DNA from: Sthenelais limicola | Lineage: Eukaryota; Annelida; Polychaeta; Phyllodocida; Sigalionidae | NCBI GenBank assembly: GCA_942159475.1 | Contig: OW804098.1 | Location: 78,051,178 to 78,115,177, forward strand | DNA: 64,000 nt | Direction: 5' to 3' | Shown here: one piece after another, positions 31,640-42,410 of the stretch | How positions within the stretch are numbered: the stretch's first letter is position 1 | Layout of the letters: every line of letters begins with the position of its first letter | Notes under the pieces: generated by a model | The model's input: the letters and a program-made list of their open reading frames with translations, nothing else | The model's database searches: none | What the model was told of the DNA's origin: nothing | Position numbers and translations under genes: made by a program

Positions 31640-31930
31640 GATTACATGCTAGAGATCTGAAATAAATAGGCGTAGGTAGTAGAGAACCTGAAATGCAAGA
31701 TATGTTTGTTTTTGTACGAGGCTTTGAGGCCTTATAAAAATGATTAGCGTCCTCAATAGCCTTCAGCTTGATAGGCAATTCGTTCCATATTTGACAACCC
31801 CTGTAGTATAAACTATTTTTAAAACGTTCTGATCTTAGTTGTAGGCCTAATAGAGTGAGCTTTGGGTTATCATCGGCTCTAAGAGGAAGTTCCATCTTCC
31901 TAATATTGAATTGAATTGAAACATTGACAA
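31640..31930 (-). pseudogene. C-terminal LINE ORF relic
   Basis: The minus-strand frame reads FNIRKMELPLRADDN, then LRSERFKNSLYYRGCQIWNE, LPIKLKAIEDANHFYK. The R-(S/T)-x-R-F-K-x-S-x-x-Y-R-G-x-x-x-W-N-x-L-P pattern is the usual C-terminal end of CR1/RTE/Jockey-type LINE polyproteins. No RT core lies upstream on the same strand, so this is a short truncated copy. Confidence 0.6.
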
Positions 31931-33722
31931 AAGGGTCTACAGGCTTCTGGGGGTAAACCCAGCCCTTCCAGCCGTTAGCTTTACAGAGATAAGAGGGTTT
32001 GCTAGGGAGAAAACTAAAAAATGAAAGATATAATGACATAGAGTGGGCACAGGGTGTCTGTCTTAGAAAGAGAGAACTGTTCATAAAGAAAATATTTTCT
32101 TTTTCTTCTCTGCTTGCTCTTCCTCCTTCTGTACCTCCTATATCAACTCCTCTGCCCAATTGTCCTTCTCTGTCTGCGCCCCCCCCCCCCCCACACACAT
32201 ACACATCCTCTTCCTACTTTTCCATCTCCTCCATCTCCTTCTCTTCCTCCATCTCTGTGTGTTACACAATTTCAGTCAATCTCAGTGTGGAATTTTATGC
32301 AATTTCTTGCATCTTAAAAGGGTTCAATTTGAGGCATGAACAGTATTACAGTTATTAATTTTCAGAGAGAAGTTGAAAGAGAAAGATGGAAGGGGTAACA
32401 AGGAGAGATGAAGGTGTAGCTAGGTGTGGGCCCAACTAACCCACTAGCAAATCCCGTGCGTAGCACGGGTATTTCAATATGATATAGGTCTCCATGTACC
32501 TATAGGGCTTCCATAATTTACCTAAATACTGTTTGATCTAGTATATCTATAATTAAATAGTAGTTCATTTGTGGATGTTTCTAAAAAGCAGAAAATAGGT
32601 ATACTTGACTTAGACAATAACATAGGCCTACGTCCACCAATATTTAAAAATGTGAATACAAAAATTAGCCACATAATCCCAGATGAATAACATTATTTAA
32701 ATATTTATTCTAACTGAACGTTAAAAGAATGGAGCCACTTACATGAACTTTATTTTTGTTAACCTTACTTGCACTGGGCCCATTTCCAGCCTTTCTGAGC
32801 ATTGATCTGTCCCTTCTTCCATCACAGGCTGACAGGATGTGACCCCCTCCCTCCTTAATGCCCTCCCTCCCCCTTCCCCAATAGAACTATAATGTGCCGG
32901 TAGACAATGGCGTTTGGATACTGTTTTAGTGTTTATATATATATGCGGGCAAAGTGATGCGGTGATGAGGCGCTGGTCTCAATGCGTAGATGCGTTCTCG
33001 GGGCATCCAATGGTGTAGAGTTACTATCATCAGGCGTAAAACAGAGCGAGGGCATTTCTCTCGTGGGATAATAGTAGTATAGGAATATGGGCATAGGACC
33101 CAGGTATAGGGAGGTTGTGGGTTTTTGGTAGCGGAACCACCGGCGATAGAGCGAACTACTGGGCGCACCCATATCGGGGGACAATCAGTCAATATACATC
33201 TCCAGTCATTCATCTGGAATTAACATATTGCAATTAGTTACAGCGGTCATGGATAAACATGATCCATTTTTTTGACAATTTAGTACCATTTTGACCATTT
33301 TCCCGGTCCGTAAAATCAAGTAGGCCTAGGCCAACTACCTCCTTTTACATTTTCACCCCTGTAGGAGTCAGCGCGGTAAATGAGGGGAGCGATGTAGTGG
33401 TAAAAGACGAGGCGGTAGGGTAACTGATCGGGAGTAGGCCTATTATTTACTGATTTTCCCCCACGTAGATCTACTTATATCTTAAAATACAATTTGAAAA
33501 ATGTTCTTTCGGCCAACATGAGAGCCTCCCCCCCCCCCCTCCCCCCAAGTAAAGAGATAGGCCTAGTCAGTATATTATATTGAGTATACTTTCAGATTGC
33601 TGGAATATGATGTGAAAATGACCCTTACCTAGAACGCACTATTTCAGTCCAAAAATGTGTGTGTGTGTGTGTGGGGGGGGGGGGGGGTGGATTGATCCAT
33701 AGGCCTATATGCCCCAGACCCC
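31931..33722. other. No gene; low-complexity DNA and one Helitron-like end
   Basis: Contains C-rich and CT-rich tracts (32100-32260). At 32441-32470, CTAGCAAATCCCGTGCGTAG continues into a hairpin that resembles a Helitron 3' end on the minus strand. An ORF at 32926-33213 (-) has no recognisable domain. A GT/G-rich tract lies at 33655-33688. Confidence 0.4.
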
Positions 33723-34457
33723 CAGGGGCGGTACCAGAAGACAGGTCTAGGGGGGCACACTTGAGGTCCATATCTTCTGAATTTGCCTGTTTGGAATGTT
33801 ATTGCAATGCATAACAGTTAATTAACCCAATGACAATGAAATAAAGCCCCCACAAGTCTAATTTGTCTAACAAAAGTGACAACCCAATTTTCTTGCATCA
33901 CAAAAAAACTTTTTGAGAAAATAAAATTAACGAAATTAATTGTCTCTATTGAGACCCTCTTGAGTCCTCACATTTGAGGCATATATAGGTTTATTTTGTC
34001 AAGAATTTAGATTTTACTGGATCCTGGCCTGTTTCCTTTGGGAAAAGGAAATAACTGAAAACCCTGAATTGTCCAAATGATGAAGAAATCATAACTGTAA
34101 ACTGTTCACCCACACTGATTCTTGTTTGAATACCAATTTTGAGACCGTCTGAAATTTAAAACCCTGTTGAGACATCCTGGGTCTAAAAATGCTTTTTGAA
34201 TAGAGGCCTTGAAACTAAATTATAGAAATATAGTTTAATGTTAAAGAATTATTAAACTAAAATAAAATATGGGGTTATTGGGAGTGTTGTACATGTAGAG
34301 TCACCGGTTTGAAGGAAAGTGCAACTTCTGGCAGTGCTTTAGAGGCCCTTTAAGGGCCCTCTGCCCCTCTGAGTTAGGGGGGCACAGGGACCATTTTAGG
34401 GGGTCTAGGGGTCTAGGGGTGCCCCCCAGCCCCCCCCCCCCCCTGGTACCGCCACTG
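33723..34457. mobile_element. TIR element, 735 bp, non-autonomous
   Basis: CAGGGGCGGTACCAG (33723-33737) and its near reverse complement CTGGTACCGCCACTG (34443-34457) bound the element. ACCCC flanks both sides (33718-33722, 34458-34462). The interior is non-coding with G-rich and C-rich subterminal runs. Termini of the CAGTGGCGG type are common in hAT-like MITEs, but those make 8-bp duplications, so the superfamily stays open. Confidence 0.65.
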
Positions 34458-34462
34458 ACCCC

Positions 34463-35374
34463 GTATATTAATAGATGCCGCAGCTGACGTTTAAAAATTG
34501 CTTATTCTCGGGACTCTGAGCAATATTATATTTATAATAAAGTTTTAGAATGTGGAAAGTCAATGAATAAAGCTTTTTTGAAAAGTGTGAAATAAAAAGT
34601 TGTAGATTATAAATAATGTAAGGGACTGTTCATAATTAACCACTGGGGGGGGAGAGGAGAATTTGTGAAAAATTCTTGTGCAAAATTGGATGACCCCCCC
34701 TTGAAGTCTTGTGCAAAATTGGATGACCCCCCCCTTCCAAGTTTGTGCAAATTTGCATGACCCCCCCTTTAAACCACACATTTTTAATACTGATCCAAAT
34801 CTTTAAAATTGATGACAAAGGAACAATCAGGGATTATCATTATGCTCACTGATTGCCTTAGAGAACAATCGCTTAAGTGGTGAGAGCTAATCCATTGGAA
34901 AGATGAAGAAAGATGAAAACATGGACAGATATAACATTTCTGTAGGACTCCCATACTAAAATACCATCATATTTGATGACACAACTTGGTATTGAGCAGC
35001 CGTTCTTTGCTACGATATCTAAGCCCCTGCGTTGTCATATGAAACACACCCTAGTGACAGGGCCAGCGTAGTTGAGCCACTGTTTTCCTGCGCAGTCAGT
35101 GAATGGATAGGGTTAAGAAGTAAAAGAACTCTAATCACCAATTAATTCTTGTAAATCGTGGAAAGTCATAACTTATATTTAATAGCTGTGGGGGTTTGTA
35201 ATGCCTAATGAGGGGTGAGGTGTGGTCGTCTTTTACCATTTTTGTCATTGTCATGAAAATGTTATTTCTGGTCACCAAAACTTGTTGGTTGGTAATTTGA
35301 GATATCTCTTGCCTAAATTTGAAGTTTTAATGCGAAATTCTTTTAATAAATATTTCTCTAAGCAACATAATCCG

Positions 35375-35405
<31 letters not shown>

Positions 35406-36375
35406 ATTCCATTTAAGGCCAAGTCATAGCTTCAAACTAGTACAAGAAATATCCTAAGAACCAATATACTGCGATGTACGGCCTGCAATGTACTCATTTC
35501 TGCTAGCAAAAGTGACTGTGATCACAGGATCCATATGACAGCAATGTTTTTTCTGGGCACCTCTCAATAAAAACATTGCTGTAATTGCAATATAATCACT
35601 GAATTTCCCTCGCTAACCTGGTTTGCTATCTTTTTTCCTGGTTGGGTCCCTGGTGCCATATAAAAGATGGTCAAGGCAACAACCAAGCCTCATTTGGGAG
35701 GCTAGGTTGCAAAAAAAAAGGCTGATAAAGTGTCCAAGTTTGTGGCAAAGCGCATAGTAAACAGACTGGCTCATAAGGTCCAGGAAAAGGTTACCATCAT
35801 TCTAGGAGCCAATTGTGCTATACAATTATTGGAAGGGAGATGAAGATTATATTGACCTCTCCAGACCTGCTGGTCTCTGATAGAGTGAAATAGGTGTTAG
35901 ATTAGAAATAATAGGTATAGAGCGTATGTGAATCTCCAAGGATTATTAGCTCTGCTCTGGTCACAGTTCCCAGTTAGATTTGGCCAAGCCACAAATTATA
36001 CATGATTATAGTAGGCGGTTGGGACAAGTGGTCAACAAATAAGATAAAAACCAATCATTCTCACACCAAACTTCTGGCTAGCTAAACTGGATTAGCCAGC
36101 CTTATAGATCAGTTTCCATAAATCCAGAGAATTATAACATCACAGGGCTGTCTTGGACTTTCAAGTTACTTTCAGGTTACTTTCAGGTTACTCAGAGCCT
36201 ACCTAATATGTACAATAGTCGTTTGATGCTTGGGGCATGGCTGGCCTCAGGTATTTTCAATAAACTAAAGCAGTATTGTAAAGGCTAAGTCTAAAGCAGT
36301 AGTGGCGATCATGGGCTATAGTGGAATTTATTCTTATTGCCACAATTTTATGGCGCTTGATTCACCAAAAATGTA
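34463..36375. other. No gene; dispersed repeat copy and poly-T tract
   Basis: At 34621-34770 there are three imperfect tandem copies of a roughly 36-bp unit containing GTGCAAAATTGGATGACCCC, preceded by AGGGACTGTTCAT. The same family recurs in other orientation at 37095-37330 and near 61255-61440. A 26-base T-run lies around 35379-35405. No convincing exon. Confidence 0.45.
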
Positions 36376-36705
36376 GTGCATGGATCAGTCAATGCCCTGT
36401 GGAGGTTATGTAGGTGGATTGGACTCAGTATTAATTACAAGATTATTGGCCCTGCCCAGGTCAACAACTTCCTCAGGATGGGAATAAATGCCAGAACCCG
36501 AACCTTGGTGTTACCCTTATATAAAGTCATCAGCACCGTGGACATGTTGAGCAACTATGTGGCAAAGCTTTTCAAAGTGACAGCGGCACCAGGTTGCAGG
36601 CAATTGTCATTGGGCTTGCAGAGTGGTCCAGTCAGACACTACTTCATTGACAATTTTTATTACCATATATATATCAATGACAAAAGTATATCATCAGAAA
36701 TCTAA
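36376..36705 (+). pseudogene. Possible DIRS-group RT C-terminal relic
   Basis: The frame reads WIGLSINYKIIGPAQVNNFL, MGINARTRTLVLPLYKV and MLSNYVAKLFKVT. This matches the pattern of the RT end of DIRS elements seen at 10501-10707 (LGFRMSWKKVSPPS..YLGISVDSVKMEMRLP). The canonical LG is altered (FLRMG) and no catalytic motif is present. A decayed fragment is the best guess. Confidence 0.45.
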
Positions 36706-38123
36706 AAAAGGTAGCAATTCTTGAGCCAATCTTTTTAGCCCAACCTCGATGAATGGACAAGTAATGGTCTAATCTGATGACACAACAGCCATATCTTTCA
36801 TCAACAAGAGGCGGGCAAGGGACTCAGAAATAGCACAAGTGATGAATAAGATTTGCACGCTTCCTCTGATCTGGTATAAACCACCAGCTAGACTATGTAC
36901 TACAAACCACAACTCTCCCATACTTCCAGACCACCACAGCTCAGACGCTTTCTGACTGCCTTAGAGAACAGTCTGCTTGATGGATAGAATTAAAATAAGA
37001 ATGTCCAAATACCAGAGAATTTTATGATTGAGATACATTAATCTTCTTTCATGACCCAGGTTTCCCCAAGGTTTCCCCAAGTATAAATGGCGCTGCCCTT
37101 AAGAGTTGGTGCAAAAAAAGTGCCCCCCCCCTTTAGGTCTGTGTAAAACCCGGGTGTAAAACCCGGTGCTTCCCCACCTTCAAAGTCTGTGCAAAAAAAG
37201 ATGACCCCCCCTTCAGAGTCTGTGCAAAAACAGGTGACCCCCCCTTCAGAGTCTGTGCAAAAAAAGATGGCCCCCCCTGAAAATTCTCCTCTCCCCCCCT
37301 AGAGGTTAAAAATGAACAGTCCCTAAATGTAAACTATATATAGGGCCCCTATAATATTAACAATTATTTTGAAAAACGAAGAATGAATAAAAGTCGATAA
37401 AGAAAGCTTAATGAAAAGTGTGTAAATTAGGGAACAAAAACCGTTGTTGTCTTATTTAGGCCTACTAGGACACCATGGCATTAAAATTCAAAGATCTAAA
37501 AATTGAGTCTTTTATGGTTCTAACGGCGCTCAATGTTGCAAAAATGGTGGGATCCACACCAAATCACAAAACCTCCCGCATTTCTATTCGAAAAACTTGG
37601 CAGATCGGCTAAGACTCTCATCGCATATTTAAGACCCATAGGCAACTTTGTCAGCTGTCTGGCCTCCTGGGTCTGGCCTACGTTACCGGCTACCGATGGT
37701 GCCACCCATTCGCGCCGCGCCTCCTCTAGTCAAAAGTCAACCCCGATGCAACGTTGGAGAACTCAATCTAAATTGGGTGGTGCGCCATTTTTATGCAACC
37801 AACTCATAATAACAACACAGCAGGCGCAGCATCACACGTTGGATGTTGCGGCATCTGTCTGTCTGCCAGCCAGTTCTAAATTTGACCATAGAATGGCCCA
37901 GCAGCCTTCTAGAAAAAACTTGGGAAAAAGTCAACTTGCTCCTGACATTAGGACTATTAGGATGGGTAGACGAAAGAATGTGTGGAGAATCTCTTTTCTT
38001 TAAAGGGCAAATTTAAGTAAAACAGCCCTGACTTCAGGTCCTGACTTGTCACTTGTTGAATGGAAATCACTGTCGCGAGTTAGCAATTATTTCCTTAGTG
38101 ACCTTACCTCTCCCAGCAATACC
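36706..38123. other. No gene recognised; probable 5' region of the ZDHHC gene at right
   Basis: 37095-37330 is a copy of the GTGCAAAAA..TGACCCCCC repeat family. An open frame at 37533-38003 (+) lies opposite another (37705-37520, -) and shows no domain. Its GC-richer composition and position just upstream of the ZDHHC start make promoter or 5' UTR sequence the likelier reading. Confidence 0.4.
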
Positions 38124-40860
38124 ATGTCAGTATTTGGTGTTTTTTCTCGGCCTGGTGCCTCTTACTCTCTTAAAATGCTCGCAGCTACGAATATTTTCGG
38201 TGCTGTGTATTTTTGGGTTGTTTTTGTGAGTGTCATTTATCTGGGATTTTTTCATGTGATTCCAAGCCATTTCGGACATTCACCAAATTTAGTCATCACG
38301 CACTTTCTAGCATCTGGATTTATTGCGGTTAACGTGATAGGGAACTACTTCAACGTTGTAAGAAGCGATTCATCGATAACACTCTTGGACCGGTTTTCTA
38401 AGGTGAGTGGGCTTTACTTGTATCAGCGCCAATAGACCGTACTATCGGTACCGTCTATATTATGTAGGCCCACTTCAATTAGTTCAATGTTCTTAGAATT
38501 GTTAGATAATCTTAAATTCTCTCAGACCCAGCAATGTATTTGCCTTCCATACATGTATGTAGCGTAGATCTAATATTCATGGTCGAAATTATTTCAAAAT
38601 TTAATTTTGTTCTTTTGTCATCTGATTTCTACCTTGGAATTATAACAAACAATGTAGTTTGTTGTAACTCCCCAGTAAACTGGTTCTACATATTTTGTAT
38701 CGCAATCTTCATTTATCTGCTTTATTATACGATTACTTCCATCACTCGACTAATTAATAATGGTTACATTATCGTTTTTTCACATGCCAGTACAATTTAA
38801 CAAAATGAATCCTCCTTCAAGTTTTCTCAAATTCAAATCCATGTCACTACAGCCTAGAATACCGTTTTCTTTGCTCGATTCAAATTAGGAATTGGTCGGA
38901 ACAAACTATAAACCAATAATTTTGAGTTCACTTTTTTCAGTGGAAAGACAAGGATTTCAAACTAGAATGTTCGATATGCAAGCGAGGGGTTCCAAGACGC
39001 TCCCACCACTGCACCATCTGTGATACTTGTGTGCTGAAGAGGGACCACCACTGTTTCTTTATGTCCACCTGCATTGGCTACTACAACCAAAAGTACTTTT
39101 TCATGTTCTGTGTCTACAATACAATCGGGGGAGTTTATGGCACCGTTCTTCTGGCTATATTCATGCACCTTAACTACAAGGTAAGCGCTTTGTTTACATC
39201 TTGGAGGGCTAAATGCGTTCAAGTCAAGAAAGCAAGGACCTTTTGCTGAAAACTTTCTTGTTATATATTGATACCCTCTGTGCTGTTTTAACAAATTCAA
39301 ATATTTTAATCTATTTAAAGAATAACATAGGCCGAAAATTTCCCAGACGATTGAAATTCATCTGCCATACCAAATGTAGTCAGGGCCTAGTGAGAAATTA
39401 GCCAGCTTGTAATTTATAAATACTAAAAAATGTCAGCTAGTGAAGAGATAAACAAAACATTCGAGTCCCTCCTGGAGTCCACTTCTCATCTCCACAACCA
39501 ATATACATGTACTATTGCCAAAAGATAATTATGTTATACCGTCAGGTGGCGGCAACACTCAATAAGAGTGGCCGTTCCACCAGGTGGCACCAGGGTAGCG
39601 GTAGGGACCCTGGAGGAGATTTGGAAGCACTCATGAAACAGATACAGAGTGAAGTCCTGTGGGACTTCACTCTGGGATAGAAGCTTATCCAGACCACTTG
39701 TGTTATCCTTCAGACGCCAGACTTAAAACCTTCAGATTATAATTAGAGTATACAATTACGAAGATTATACCCCACAGGGTATAACATTGGTGGAGAACCC
39801 GGGCACACTTTTAGATTATAATTAGAGTATACAATTAGGAAGATTATACCCCCCAGGGTATAACACTAAGAAACCGATTTATCATTACTGACCATTGCTC
39901 CATGTGTTGTTCAAAGCAGCAGGGCTAAAAAAACCTACTAACTTCAACATTGGGCAAGTGGCAGCCAAGATTTACTTGGCCAACATCATTTTTCCCTTGC
40001 CTATATTTATTTACAGAATTATAAATGAAATCACACTGATATGTATGTATCTTGTTTCATTGCAAGTAGGTGCCGGAGAGATTTTCACTTGCCCAATCGG
40101 GCAACTAAGATTAAATTTTACTTACCCAGAGATATTTTTTACTTGCCCTGGGCAACTAAACATAGGTTTTTTTCCTAATGATAATTTACAAAACCATTAT
40201 CGTCCACCCTAGGTTACATTTACTGGCCTCACATCATTCATCACCCTTATGCCCGCCACAATTGCTGGATGGTGGTTTAGAACCAGTGAGCCACCCCCAA
40301 CTAAAGCCCTACTCGCTACAGTTGGACTCTTTTACGCATCACTTCTGGGCTTCCTCCTATCCTTTGGTATATTATTGTGGCAGGTAAGGATACAACTAAT
40401 CATAATTTCTGATTGAATTGTAGTTTTTGGAATTGTGAACTCTTATTTCCATTGCTTTTCTGCACCCTATCTGTTGGTAATTGTTTGCCTTGATTATTAT
40501 GTCCATAGGGAAAGACTATTGGTTGAGCAATAACTTCTCACTGGCAAATAAAAAATAGATAACGGTAGTGTATCTCTTAATGCATATCATTGGAAGTAAT
40601 ATGAATATACCCGGTACTGATTATTATTCTATTCATCACAGGTTTATATTGTGTCTCAGGGACAGACTACCTACGAGGCCAAACATGGAATCACCAAATT
40701 CACAAAATCTCTGAAAGAGAACTTCCTAGATGTGTTTGGTAAATATTGGTATATTAGTTTGTTTCTTCCCATCATGCTTCCACAGAAAAGTGATGGGACT
40801 TACATGCAGAAATCTCGCAATGGTACTTCCCGAAAGAAAGCAGTGTCCAAGAAGGACTAG
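38124..40860 (+). CDS. Palmitoyltransferase of the ZDHHC22/24 type, 4 exons
   Basis: Exons 38124-38402, 38941-39180, 40213-40383 and 40642-40860, all joined in phase 0 with GT-AG sites, give 302 aa. The ATG at 38124 has a good context (ACCATGT); the frame is open further upstream but without ATG. Two hydrophobic segments lie in exon 1. Exon 2 carries the DHHC cysteine-rich domain (Cys103, Cys106, His116, Cys117, Cys120, Cys123, then Asp128-His-His-Cys131, the acyl-accepting cysteine). A third membrane segment follows, and a fourth is encoded by exon 3. The C-terminus has SQGQTTYEAKHG, LDVFGKYW and KSDGTYMQ, which resemble vertebrate ZDHHC24 (RGQTT, GDGITFQ) and ZDHHC22 (VFGKRW). It transfers palmitate to cysteines of target proteins at Golgi/ER membranes. 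I cannot choose between the two paralogues. Confidence 0.88.
39535..39867. repeat. Foldback-like repeat in ZDHHC intron 2
   Basis: Starts GTTATACCGTCAGG and ends CAGGGTATAAC, a rough terminal inverted repeat. Inside is a perfect 13-bp hairpin (39644-39673, CAGAGTGAAGTCC and its complement around TGTG). The right part is a direct duplication of about 52 bp (39735-39786 and 39814-39866), each copy ending CAGGGTATAAC. Confidence 0.6.
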
Positions 40861-42410
40861 ATTCAATGCCTGTGTAACCCCCGAGAAATAATATTAATTT
40901 CCAACAATTATCATGCTCCATATCGTATACATGTCCATTAATATTTTAATGAGACTTAAACCTGACATTCCATTTTCTTTCCCGGATGAATTTTGCTAAT
41001 ATTCTTGAAAAATGATTTAGACTATGGTATTTTGTCCTAAACGGATATGTGTGGTCGGGAAACATGACTACATCACTATTTATGATATTCCTTAGAAGAA
41101 TTATATAATTAGATATATTGGAGATCGCTACCTGGTACAGAGAATAAAGGGAACCGGTGGAAATGACAAAAGGGCTTGCTGCAAGCGCTCTTCTATCAAG
41201 TGTCACGTTCTTAGGAATTCAATAGTATCCACAGAATGAACATGTCATGACATTGAGCTTTGGTGAATTGAAGTCGGTCTATTCTGGTCAGCGCATTCAG
41301 AGAATAGTGTATACATGTTACATGTTTGTTTGCTGAATAAAAATCTTTAAACACAAATTCGGGTGCTTAAGACTCATTTAATTTCCCTTCAGTTTTTTTT
41401 ATACAGGGACACAAGAAGTCGGGGTGTGCGAAATTGACTGAAAATTTAAAACCCTAGTTGCGTGGCTAATTTGATATTTTTTTTAGTCCCTCTTAAAATC
41501 GAGCTCCTATTTGATTGGAAGACCTGCAGTTTGCAGAAATTAGTCTCAATGTACATGTACTACGAAAGAATTACGAAATAAAATATCTATTTCACGTAGA
41601 AAATTAAAAGAAAAGTTTCTTCTTAAAAAAGTAACTGAGCATTCGCAGGGTCAATCAGGAGATCAAATAGTATTTTAATAGCTAGCTTAAATGTCTTATT
41701 TTCAGACAGTTTTACCAAATTATTCGAAATCATTGAATTGACGAAAACTTGTATCCCTGTATGATAACTATTGCTACATAATTGACATCGAAAAACTCCC
41801 TTTCTGCCTTAAAGCCGTAGTTATCCATCCATAGTCACAGTCACAGTCACATCCATAGTTGTTTCTGTGATCGAAATTTAACCATTGACATATTCGGCCG
41901 AGAATAATTCTTTGAGCAGGCAAAGCCTGAAGGCATTTATCAGCAGATTAATTAGATATACCAGTACATGTAATCTATTTATTGAATCAGAACATAACCA
42001 CTTCATAATAGTACAAATAAAGTTGTATACTGTTTTATTGAAGTGCATGTTGTTTGTTCATTCACATGAAGGTTAACCTACATATTTTAAATTTTATTTC
42101 ATATCGGGCACCTGTTAGAATATTACAATCCAATTTCTCCATATCTAGAAATTTAATTAATCATTTTAATTTCGGGAAGTACGGACTGCATCTTAATATA
42201 ATATTGATCGAGAAATTCTTGATTCCTTCATACATAATTCGATATTTCAATTTCATATCTGAATCTTTGATATCGAATGAAACAAGATTTAATAATATAA
42301 AAAAAAACATCAGTCCAATAGAAAGTTCTGATTTTATAATTGCGGGAAAATTACTTAGAAGATCGGTATATCCCCTAAAAAGATTAATAAATGTATACAG
42401 AAATGCACCT
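40861..42410. other. 3' UTR and intergenic space between two convergent genes
   Basis: No exon-like frame seen. The left part is probably ZDHHC 3' UTR. On the right, an AATAAA on the minus strand (42039-42034) could end the methyltransferase-like transcript. Confidence 0.5.
41336..41341 (+). promoter_or_regulatory. Polyadenylation signal candidate for the ZDHHC gene
   Basis: AATAAA, 0.48 kb downstream of the stop codon and followed by an A-rich stretch. Confidence 0.5.

Noticed and set aside
31960..32204. N-terminal half of the 192-aa minus-strand ORF
   Set aside because: Glycine-rich start derives from a C-run; only the C-terminal part resembles a LINE protein.
32926..33213. 95-aa minus-strand ORF
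   Set aside because: No domain, two overlapping frames equally open; likely chance in GC-richer repeat DNA.
37533..38003. 156-aa ORF upstream of the ZDHHC gene
   Set aside because: No ATG at its start, no recognisable domain and an equally open opposite strand.
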